Part shown: one piece after another, positions 43,432 to 49,930 of the stretch
Position numbering within the stretch: position 1 is the stretch's first letter
How the letters are laid out: each line of letters starts with the position of its first letter
From: Usitatibacter rugosus
GTDB taxonomy: Bacteria; Pseudomonadota; Gammaproteobacteria; Burkholderiales; Usitatibacteraceae
Length of the DNA stretch: 64,000 nt
NCBI RefSeq assembly: GCF_013003965.1
Contig: NZ_CP053069.1
Span: 2,139,419-2,203,418, forward strand
Reading direction: 5' to 3'
Made by a program: the position numbers and the translations under genes
Notes under the pieces: model-generated
Told to the model about the DNA's origin: nothing
The model's database searches: none
Seen by the model: the letters and a program-made list of their open reading frames with translations, nothing else

Positions 43432-44091
43432 TTGAATCAACGTCATGCGATAGTCGCCGTTGCCTTCGCCGCGATCCTCGCTGCGTGCGGTACGAATCCC
43501 AAGTCTCTTGAAGCCGCAATCGCGAAGATTCCGTTGGTCCTCGCAGAGCCGATCGCATTTTCCGACTTCGAGAACTCGTTCAAGCACTTCACCCGCGACT
43601 TTGTCCTGGCCGCCGGCATCTACCAACCGGCGAAGCAAGACCGCGAGGGTACGTACTATCACGGCCCGCGGGGATGTCTCTCGAACGTGCTCGTTGGTGA
43701 CGGCAAGGGGCATCGGTACACGGAGGAAGAGAAGGCCAAGTGGCCCGATCCGAAGGCTGCATTCCAGAAGGCGTACTTCGATTGCGGTGTCTACGTCCCC
43801 CATGACGGTGCGAAGCCGGTGTACATCTACATCGTCATGAACTCGGCGCAGAAGAACGTCGCCGCAAGCGCCGAAGAGATCGCGGCCATGTCCCTAGTGG
43901 GTGTGAGCATCACCCAATCCATCCCGCAGGTCGCAAGTGCCAGCCCCCTCACTGCCGGACTGGGCACCGGCTTGGGCATGGCGCTCGTCACGGGAATGAT
44001 GGAGCTCGAGCGCGGCAACTTCATGGAGTCCTCGTGGCAGCCGCGAAGCATCGACCTGCGTTCCAGGCTGAAACCCGCGCCGGCTACTTGA
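43432..44091 (+). CDS. Putative lipoprotein, 219 aa
   Basis: Starts with TTG (43432) and a lipoprotein signal AVAFAAILAACGTNPK, lipobox LAAC. The mature part has no recognised domain; near the C-terminus a Gly/Ala/Ser-rich hydrophobic stretch (LTAGLGTGLGMALVTGMM) could be membrane-active or a glycine-zipper-like segment. The TTG start is chosen because it gives a complete lipobox; no ATG lies near. Its 3' end overlaps the convergent cytochrome gene by 8 nt. Confidence 0.68.
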   Translation: MNQRHAIVAVAFAAILAACGTNPKSLEAAIAKIPLVLAEPIAFSDFENSFKHFTRDFVLAAGIYQPAKQDREGTYYHGPRGCLSNVLVGDGKGHRYTEEEKAKWPDPKAAFQKAYFDCGVYVPHDGAKPVYIYIVMNSAQKNVAASAEEIAAMSLVGVSITQSIPQVASASPLTAGLGTGLGMALVTGMMELERGNFMESSWQPRSIDLRSRLKPAPAT

Positions 44092-44395
44092 CCGGAAATT
44101 TGTAGTACTCGCGGTTCAGGTACGCCGCGATGTGCTCCTCGTCCTCGGGGAACAAGCCGAGGTTGAGCTCCGTGTTGCACGCAGCGACCTGGGACTTCAA
44201 TTTGGAGAGTGTCGTGACCTTGCGGTCCTTGCGGAGGTAGACCGCCTTCGCGTCGCCCATCGTCACGTTGTTGTGGCAGATCTCGCACTTCTTCTCGGCG
44301 ACCAACTTCTTGCCTTCGACCGCGTCGGGGCCCGCGGCGAATGTCATCGTCGCGGCGGTGAGAAGGGCGGGCAGCAGGAGGAGAGGAGCGCGCAT
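44084..44395 (-). CDS. Small monoheme cytochrome c
   Basis: 103 residues with a signal peptide (APLLLLPALLTAATMTFA) and a single haem-binding CEICH. The rest is short (KAVYLRKDRKVTTLSKLKSQ, then ELNLGLFPEDEEHIAAYLN), typical of small class I cytochromes that act as electron carriers. ATG 44395 is preferred over an upstream in-frame ATG because it begins the signal peptide, with GGAGGAGAGGAG ahead in the minus-strand reading. Partner unknown. Confidence 0.82.
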   Translation of the reverse strand: MRAPLLLLPALLTAATMTFAAGPDAVEGKKLVAEKKCEICHNNVTMGDAKAVYLRKDRKVTTLSKLKSQVAACNTELNLGLFPEDEEHIAAYLNREYYKFPVK

Positions 44396-44438
44396 TTTGG
44401 GGAGCGGAGGATCGAAATCCAGTCTACTCCCGGAAATG

Positions 44439-44462
44439 AAAAAGCCCCGCGGACGGGGCTTT
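44439..44462 (-). terminator. Intrinsic terminator of tRNA-Asn
   Basis: On the minus strand AAAGCCCCG-TCC-GCGGGGCTTTTT forms a strong hairpin with a T-run, 16 nt after the tRNA CCA end. Confidence 0.85.
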
Positions 44463-44477
44463 CGCACTGCTGGATTC

Positions 44478-44553
44478 TGGCTCCCCGACCTGGACTCGAA
44501 CCAGGGACCTGCGGATTAACAGTCCGTCGCTCTACCAACTGAGCTATCGGGGA
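44478..44553 (-). tRNA. tRNA-Asn (anticodon GUU)
   Basis: The minus strand folds as a standard cloverleaf: acceptor TCCCCGA/TCGGGGA, D-arm GCTCAGTTGGTAGAGC, anticodon loop CTGTTAA giving GUU, T-arm CCTGGTTCGAGTCCAGG, discriminator G and an encoded CCA. It lies at the boundary where the composition becomes AT-richer. Confidence 0.97.
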
Positions 44554-44591
44554 ATTGAGCCCTCAATTTTAGCTTTTTTGACCTACTTGGG

Positions 44592-46463
44592 TCAACTGGG
44601 ACGGCCCTGCTCAACGGCCGACGAGGCTGAGCTTGCGCTCTCGATAAGCCGACGGATTCGAGCTCGCGCGCGGAAGAACGGAGAGTTGCTGCTGGCTTGG
44701 GCGAGAATTTCGTCAAGATCGCGATGGTTGGCCGACAGTGCTTGTATTAGCTCGACAAACTTCGTCGTCATATCTGGATCGAATTGCGCCGCTGATTGGG
44801 CTTGGATCTCCGCGAGTGCCTTCTGCACCGACCAAGCGTCCGCATACGATCGTCCGTGGGTCATCGCGTCGAAGACGTCAGCCAGGGCGACAATGCGAGC
44901 GGATTCCGGAATTCGATTGCCGCGAATGCCATTGGGATATCCACTCCCGTCCCAACGCTCGTGATGGCATCGGGCAACCTCCTCGGCGAGCTTCACCTGA
45001 CCCAGATTGCTCTTCGCCAGAATTTCCGAGCCCACTTGGGCGTGGGCGTTCATCAACTGTCGTTCCCCCTCTCTGAGCGATTCAGAGCTGGTCACGATTC
45101 GGTCGGGAATCGCGGACTTGCCGATATCGTGCAGTCTCGCGGCCAGCTCAAGGGTGAGGCACTGTTCGGCTGAGTGCCCAAGCTTCTCGGCCAAGAGGTA
45201 AGAGAGCCTCCCAACCCTAAATCCATGTTGACCGGATGGGTCATCTCGCAGATCCCCCGCTATTGCAAGACGCTCGAGCATTTCGAATTGAGCATGCGAT
45301 AGCCTTTCTTCGGCCACCTGCGCCCTCAGTTGAGATTGCCTTTCTCGCATGTGGGCGAGGTCCAAATGGTCGCCTGCAGTCCGCACAACTGATCGACCGG
45401 CGCTCCCAACATGTAGGAGGGCCGATTGCTGTCGCCGATTCTGACTCACGGCTAGCAGTTCTTGGAGGTGCCCGAGCGCTCCAGTGAAGTCTCCAGCGCG
45501 CTCTCGCGATCGCGCCAGAGCAATGAGCGCATCCTGATGGAAGGGCGGGTTGTCCTTCGCAGCTTCGAGAACTGCATTCAATTCCGAAAGCCCAAGAACG
45601 TGGTCGCCACAGTAGGCCTCCACGAGGCCACGAATCAGCCGCTGGACGAGCGCCGCCCTAGGAATGTCGGCGGTGAGGATGCGTGAGGCAATCTCGGCGC
45701 GAGCGTGGGCCTTCGAGAAATCACGCAGTTCGAGCAGGATCTGGACATAGCTTAGTTCTCGATTTACGCGCGTGAACTTCTCGTACGCGTTCGTTGGGTC
45801 GGGACAGTTTGTCGTCGAGAACTCGGCCCAGTCTCTTGCTTGCTCGAGGTCCCCAAGGTGGAACCAGCAAATGGACGCATTGTGAGCAGCGCGCGTTGCA
45901 ACGACCTTGCGATTCGCCTCATCTGACGAGCAATCAGATTGACGAAAGCACTCCAATGCCTCTTGGTATCGCGACATGTACATCAAGGCGACGCCAAGAT
46001 TCACCCACGACCGTGCTTCGGCATCACGAAGATTTCTGGTCCGATTTGTCTGAAGCGCCTTCGAATAGCATTCAACCGCTTCGACAAAATTTCCTGTGTC
46101 AGCAAGAACGATTCCAAGCGTGTTCAGTGCCGTGGCTTCGCGCTCTTGATCATTGAGTTGCTGCGCCAACTTCGCGGCCCTTCGTGCCGGATCTAATGCC
46201 GTCGATGAGTCGCCAAGGAAGTAGAAGTACTGACAGCAATTCAGTAAGCAGTCAGCGCGAAGTGATCGATGCGTGGAGCCCTTCAGGCCGGCAACTATCT
46301 CGACGGCAGAAATGAAAAAATCGCGTGAATCCGTCGAACCTGCTTGTAGGCGTGACTGTACTTCCTGCGACAGACCGATTAATGCGTTCTTGACCGAGGG
46401 GTCGTTGGCCGGACGGCCGTCTCGAATCAGCGCGGAGAGTTCACTGGTCCGAACTGTGCTCAC
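44592..46463 (-). CDS. TPR-repeat HD-GYP c-di-GMP phosphodiesterase, paralogue 1
   Basis: 623 residues. About residues 30-330 are tetratricopeptide repeats (ALNTLGIVLADTGNFVEAVECYSKAL, read as the A/B helices of one repeat; WVNLGVALMYMSRYQEALECF as the next). A coiled linker follows, then an HD-GYP domain with LHDIGK near residue 440 and RWDGSGYPNG near 505, plus ALADVFDAMTHGRSY; metal and GYP motifs are intact. No signal peptide, so it is cytosolic. The start is GTG 46463: GAGGA lies 7 nt upstream and the N-terminus then aligns residue for residue with the paralogue. The TPR domain probably binds a peptide or protein partner. Confidence 0.9.
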   Translation of the reverse strand: MSTVRTSELSALIRDGRPANDPSVKNALIGLSQEVQSRLQAGSTDSRDFFISAVEIVAGLKGSTHRSLRADCLLNCCQYFYFLGDSSTALDPARRAAKLAQQLNDQEREATALNTLGIVLADTGNFVEAVECYSKALQTNRTRNLRDAEARSWVNLGVALMYMSRYQEALECFRQSDCSSDEANRKVVATRAAHNASICWFHLGDLEQARDWAEFSTTNCPDPTNAYEKFTRVNRELSYVQILLELRDFSKAHARAEIASRILTADIPRAALVQRLIRGLVEAYCGDHVLGLSELNAVLEAAKDNPPFHQDALIALARSRERAGDFTGALGHLQELLAVSQNRRQQSALLHVGSAGRSVVRTAGDHLDLAHMRERQSQLRAQVAEERLSHAQFEMLERLAIAGDLRDDPSGQHGFRVGRLSYLLAEKLGHSAEQCLTLELAARLHDIGKSAIPDRIVTSSESLREGERQLMNAHAQVGSEILAKSNLGQVKLAEEVARCHHERWDGSGYPNGIRGNRIPESARIVALADVFDAMTHGRSYADAWSVQKALAEIQAQSAAQFDPDMTTKFVELIQALSANHRDLDEILAQASSNSPFFRARARIRRLIESASSASSAVEQGRPS

Positions 46464-46904
46464 AATTGATTCCTCAAATGCGGCGTGGTCTGTTCTCGTC
46501 TGAAATAGCCTCGAGGAATCGACCAACAATCACTCGAATCTCTGAACGAGCTTGAATGAAAGCCGAATTTCGGGAAGACGCCGTCAAGAATGCTCCAGTG
46601 AGACGGCTCGATGGCAACGCTCTCGGCATCGGAAGCGCAATTTGCGACACGTACTTTGGGCCCCCGCGACCGTCGAGCAAAGGCAACCTTGAGATCCGGG
46701 TTGGCTGACGAAGTGTCGTGATCTATCAGCGTCGTGAGTCGGCTTGTTTGGCTTGATCTCACATGACCCCGCGAAGTAGTTAGTTTGTCTACGACGTTGT
46801 GGGTTTTGCTGACGATGCCCTTCGCGGAAAGGCGTGAGGCACCTTCCGATTACAAGCTGAGGAGTGCTGGCGACGCTCCCAATTCGCAACTATTCGCTTC
46901 GAAT
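46464..46904. other. 441-nt spacer between the two HD-GYP genes, no supported gene
   Basis: Only overlapping minus-strand frames of 70-101 codons occur, without ribosome binding sites or domain-like sequence. Near 46470 the segment carries the GAGGA of paralogue 1. It may hold a promoter for that gene or a decayed insertion; nothing further can be supported. Confidence 0.5.
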
Positions 46905-48794
46905 TCATCGTTGCAAATCTAGGCGGCTGTCACTGCCCGTTCCGTCAGTGTTCTTCGACTTCTGCAAGGTGTCCCAAATCTTGGATCTGGCGACAAGAAA
47001 TGGGGAAGCCAAGGCTGCTTGGCCCAAGAACTTGTCGATGTCGACGCAGTCGTCTTGCAATCGGCCGATTAGTACCAGGAAGTGATCAGTAAGCTGCGGA
47101 TCGAATTGTTTCCCTTTAAGCGACGCGATTTCTTCAAGTGCCGCAACAAGCGGCCATGCTTCCTTGTAGGGCCGCTTATGGGTGAGGGCGTCGAATACGT
47201 CTGCCAGCGCAGTTATGCGTGCGGCGAGAGGAATTGCACTGCCGGACAGATTTCCGGGATAGCCGCTCCCATCCCACCATTCGTGATGGGCACGTGCGAT
47301 TTCTTCCGCCATTTGCATATGCGGAATGTTGCTTTTCGACAGCAGCTCCGCACCTACAGTGGTATGCGTCCGCATAATCTGTCGCTCGGCGGGGTTCAAT
47401 TTATCGGGTTTCAGCAGGATAGCGTCGGGGACGCCGATCTTCCCAATGTCGTGAAGTCGAGCCGCCAGCTCGATCATGTAGCAGGTGTCTTTGTCGCAGC
47501 CAAACTCATGCGCAATTAGCCCGGCTAGTTTCCCTACCCGATATGAATGTTCTCCAGTCGAGTCGTCTCGCAGTTCGGCTGTCACGGCGAGTCTCTCGAG
47601 CATCTCTATTCTCGACTTGAACAGCTCCTGCTCTGCAACCTTTCCCCTGAGGACCGCCTCGCGTCGTTCAAGACTGGTCGTGCCCACCTGTGGGCCTTCG
47701 TACTCTTGTCCCGCGTGCTCGAGGTGGATCCGCAGGTGCTTAAGTGCATTTTCCTGCTGCGTTTGCCTTGTTACCTCCATCATTTCACGGAGATAAATGA
47801 GCGCGCGCTGCGGTTGGCCGGCAAGCTCGTAAGCCTTGACGAGTGCGATGAGCACCTCGCGAAGCATAGAACCCCGCATCATCCGCGCTCGCTCCAATGC
47901 GCTGGTAAGGCGAGATATTCCAACGTCTACTTGCCCCGCATGAACTTCACAGAGGCCATCGGCGATGGTCGCTGAAATCTCAGCTCGCATGGACATGGAG
48001 CGAGCCGCATAGCGTCGACCGATGTCGCAGCGCTCTTTCGCGCGCTCGATGCTGTTTACCTCTAGCAATAGACGCGTGTAGTTGTTCTCGGCCAGCACTC
48101 TCGAGACCATCTCAGCGGCAGTCTGAGGTTCGCCGCGTTCCTTTACCGAGTTCTCCGCGGCACGAAGGCCCCTGGCAAAGTCCTCTAGGTGAAGGGCGCA
48201 AAGGGCAATGTTGGCGTATGCGGATCCGCGAAAGTGGGCAAGACCGCTATCGGAAGCTGACAGCGTGATGACATGCTCGAAGCATGCAATTGCGTCCCGA
48301 TACAGTGCGCAATAGAGGAGCGCGACTCCGAGATTGAGCCAGACGATGCACTCTGAATCCTTTTCCCGCAGTTCTTCAACAAGAGTCAATGCCCTGGCAT
48401 AGCATTCGATAGCTTGGGAAATGTTTCCTGTGTCCGCATACATGATTCCGACGACCGTAAGGCCTTTTCGGAGAAGCGAACGTTGGTTGACGCGGGTCGC
48501 GAGGTCTATTGCGGCGAGAGCAGGTTCAATAGCTGAGAAGGCTTGGCCAATCACGTAAAAGAAATGTGCAGCATCGATGAGGCAGTTGATGCGCACATCC
48601 GCGTTGGACGTCCCCTCAATCTTCTTCAGAGTTCCGATCGTCAGTGTCATGAACTCGACGGAGCTGGCCGATCCCTTCTTAAGGCGGGACTTCACATCTT
48701 CAGAAATGCGTGCGAGCGCCTCTCGAACGGCCTCTTGATCGTCGTTCGCGGTGGCGCTGTCCAGCAGCTTTAGGTCGAAGGATGATTGCGTCAC
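46905..48794 (-). CDS. TPR-repeat HD-GYP c-di-GMP phosphodiesterase, paralogue 2
   Basis: 629 residues with the same architecture as the downstream paralogue: an N-terminal TPR array (GIMYADTGNISQAIECYARAL, WLNLGVALLYCALYRDAIACF), a coiled linker and an HD-GYP domain with LHDIGKIGVPD near residue 445 and WWDGSGYPG near 504; ITALADVFDALTHKRPYKEAW follows. Active-site residues are intact. Starts at GTG 48794. It is divergent from five peptide genes, the 256-nt spacer holding a perfect CRP-type site. Base composition is about 55% G+C, below the ~65% of the flanking genome. A response to the neighbouring peptides through the TPR domain is a hypothesis only. Confidence 0.9.
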   Translation of the reverse strand: MTQSSFDLKLLDSATANDDQEAVREALARISEDVKSRLKKGSASSVEFMTLTIGTLKKIEGTSNADVRINCLIDAAHFFYVIGQAFSAIEPALAAIDLATRVNQRSLLRKGLTVVGIMYADTGNISQAIECYARALTLVEELREKDSECIVWLNLGVALLYCALYRDAIACFEHVITLSASDSGLAHFRGSAYANIALCALHLEDFARGLRAAENSVKERGEPQTAAEMVSRVLAENNYTRLLLEVNSIERAKERCDIGRRYAARSMSMRAEISATIADGLCEVHAGQVDVGISRLTSALERARMMRGSMLREVLIALVKAYELAGQPQRALIYLREMMEVTRQTQQENALKHLRIHLEHAGQEYEGPQVGTTSLERREAVLRGKVAEQELFKSRIEMLERLAVTAELRDDSTGEHSYRVGKLAGLIAHEFGCDKDTCYMIELAARLHDIGKIGVPDAILLKPDKLNPAERQIMRTHTTVGAELLSKSNIPHMQMAEEIARAHHEWWDGSGYPGNLSGSAIPLAARITALADVFDALTHKRPYKEAWPLVAALEEIASLKGKQFDPQLTDHFLVLIGRLQDDCVDIDKFLGQAALASPFLVARSKIWDTLQKSKNTDGTGSDSRLDLQR

Positions 48795-48804
48795 AAGGTA
48801 CTGA

Positions 48805-48816
48805 TTTTACGTAAAA
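48805..48816. promoter_or_regulatory. Palindrome TTTTACGTAAAA before the HD-GYP gene
   Basis: A perfect 12-bp palindrome 11 nt upstream of the paralogue 2 start codon, in an A/T-rich stretch. It could be an operator or part of the promoter; no matching regulator is recognised. Confidence 0.4.
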
Positions 48817-48839
48817 AAACTTTTTAAGGTGCCAGTAGA

Positions 48840-48855
48840 TGTGATCTAGTTCACA
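48840..48855. promoter_or_regulatory. Perfect CRP/Clp/Vfr-type binding site
   Basis: TGTGA-TCTAGT-TCACA matches the CRP-family consensus TGTGA-N6-TCACA without mismatch. It lies in the divergent promoter region, 46 nt from the HD-GYP start and 195 nt from the first peptide start, and could regulate either or both. No clear -10/-35 pair is visible at the standard class I or II distance. Confidence 0.7.
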
Positions 48856-49050
48856 CTTTTACCACAATTGGACTGGCGGATTCGTAAAAACCCTGCCATT
48901 TCATCAGCTTTGTACGCCTAGTTAACCCAAAGTGACAGGTGACAGATGCGAAATCTTGGCGAGGATGTTCAGCCTGTTCCCGAAGTGGGTAAGCCGCAAG
49001 GGGCAGCTGCATATCACTCATAACGTCGTAGCAACTTAGAGGAGGTTCAA

Positions 49051-49188
49051 GTGGAAATCGTGACGAAAGAAGTGGGGGCTCTTGAGGCTGCATTTACTAC
49101 CCGTTCCAACGAGGCGCTAGTCCTCGAACTGACGGATCTTCAGCTCTCGCTGGTGGGCGGCGGTGGCGGTGACGTGTTTGTGGGCTAA
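49051..49188 (+). CDS. Double-glycine leader peptide P1 (45 aa, tail GGDVFVG)
   Basis: Starts with GTG 49051, with AGAGGAGG (49038-49045) 5 nt upstream. The acidic leader ends in LTDLQLSLVGGG, which fits the double-glycine consensus L(-12), S/T(-11), E/Q(-8), L(-7), V/I(-4), G(-2), G(-1) if cleavage is after the third Gly (residue 38), leaving a heptapeptide GGDVFVG. First of five tandem homologues. The convergent C39-ABC exporter is the obvious processing and export partner. Function (signal, bacteriocin, other) unknown. Confidence 0.82.
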   Translation: MEIVTKEVGALEAAFTTRSNEALVLELTDLQLSLVGGGGGDVFVG

Positions 49189-49221
49189 AAAAACTAAATC
49201 AACTTAAAGAGGAATTAGGAA

Positions 49222-49356
49222 ATGGAACTCGCAAAAGGCGAACTTAGTGTTGTGGAAGATGCTTCCGTGCGTGCCAACGAAGCTGCTGTCAACGAACTCA
49301 CCTTGCTTCAACTCGCTGCAATTGGCGGTGGCGGCGGTGACGTTTTCGTCGGCTAG
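49222..49356 (+). CDS. Double-glycine leader peptide P2 (44 aa, tail GGDVFVG)
   Basis: ATG 49222 preceded by AAAGAGGAATTAGGA. The leader ends LTLLQLAAIGGG (residues 26-37), again matching the -12/-11/-8/-7/-4 pattern, and the predicted product is identical to that of P1 (GGDVFVG) although the leader differs at most positions. It lies 33 nt after P1, in an A/T-rich segment (about 38% G+C in the row 49201-49260). Confidence 0.85.
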   Translation: MELAKGELSVVEDASVRANEAAVNELTLLQLAAIGGGGGDVFVG

Positions 49357-49399
49357 CTGAAACTTATTCACAATAAAACTAGACATCTGGAGATGATCG

Positions 49400-49537
49400 A
49401 TGGAACGCGCCAACAATGTGATGAGCAACCAAGGTAAGACGGATCAAGACGCTGAACTGGCCACGGTCCTTACGGACGCGGAGCTCTCCGAAGTCGGTGG
49501 TGGGGGCGGGGATGTGTTCGTCGGAACGACGCACTAA
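49400..49537 (+). CDS. Double-glycine leader peptide P3 (45 aa, tail GGDVFVGTTH)
   Basis: ATG 49400 with CTGGAGA upstream. The leader ends LTDAELSEVGGG (24-35), the closest match of the five to the textbook LSxxELxxIxGG. The C-terminus is extended by TTH after GDVFVG, giving a predicted decapeptide. The leader is shorter and the most divergent from the others. Confidence 0.83.
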   Translation: MERANNVMSNQGKTDQDAELATVLTDAELSEVGGGGGDVFVGTTH

Positions 49538-49581
49538 TAAGCAGCACAACGAGTTCAACAAACTAGATAGAGGAGCTACAC

Positions 49582-49716
49582 ATGGAATTCGCAAAAGCAG
49601 AACTCAAAGTTGTCGAGCAGGCGCACGACCAAGTTTCCGAACTCGCGATCCAGGATCTGTCCGATCTTGAACTGGCGTTTGTGGGCGGCGGTCATGGCGA
49701 CGTCCACGTTGGCTAG
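49582..49716 (+). CDS. Double-glycine leader peptide P4 (44 aa, tail HGDVHVG)
   Basis: ATG 49582 with GAGGAG 6 nt upstream. The leader ends LSDLELAFVGGG (26-37). The predicted heptapeptide HGDVHVG has His at positions 1 and 5 where the others have Gly/Thr and Phe, an arrangement able to bind a metal. The first residues (MEFAKAELKVVE) closely follow P2 (MELAKGELSVVE), so P2 and P4 are probably a recent duplication. Confidence 0.84.
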   Translation: MEFAKAELKVVEQAHDQVSELAIQDLSDLELAFVGGGHGDVHVG

Positions 49717-49795
49717 TCTGTGGCGCACGCGAACATAGCTGCGGTAGTGACGATGTACTTCGTGGCTCAATTCACTCGCATCGAAAGGAAAGTCG

Positions 49796-49930
49796 ATGGA
49801 AATCGGAAATATTGAATTCTCTATTCTCAAAGACGCTTCTGAGGCCGCATTTGAATCTTCCAGCAAAGAACTCGCCGAGCTTCAGTTGGCGTACGCCGGC
49901 TGTGGGACAGGGGATGTCTTTGTGGGCTAG
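49796..49930 (+). CDS. Double-glycine leader peptide P5 (44 aa, GCG site, tail TGDVFVG)
   Basis: ATG 49796 with GAAAGGAAAG upstream. The leader ends LAELQLAYAGCG: Ala at -4 and Cys at -2 replace the usual V/I and Gly, so processing may be altered or may use a variant site. The predicted tail is TGDVFVG. The last 4 nt overlap the convergent exporter gene. The 79-nt spacer before it is the longest in the array. Confidence 0.82.
   Translation: MEIGNIEFSILKDASEAAFESSSKELAELQLAYAGCGTGDVFVG

Noticed and set aside
44478-44553. tRNA-Asn as an integration site of a mobile island
   Set aside because: No integrase gene and no direct repeat of the tRNA 3' end was seen near the far boundary; composition change alone does not prove integration.
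46530-46889. Minus-strand frames of 70-101 codons between the HD-GYP genes
   Set aside because: They overlap each other in different frames, lack ribosome binding sites and show no domain-like sequence; kept only as a described spacer.
49717-49795. Possible decayed sixth peptide (one frame reads GSDDVLRG)
   Set aside because: No leader, no start codon with ribosome binding site and only partial likeness to the tail; chance cannot be excluded.
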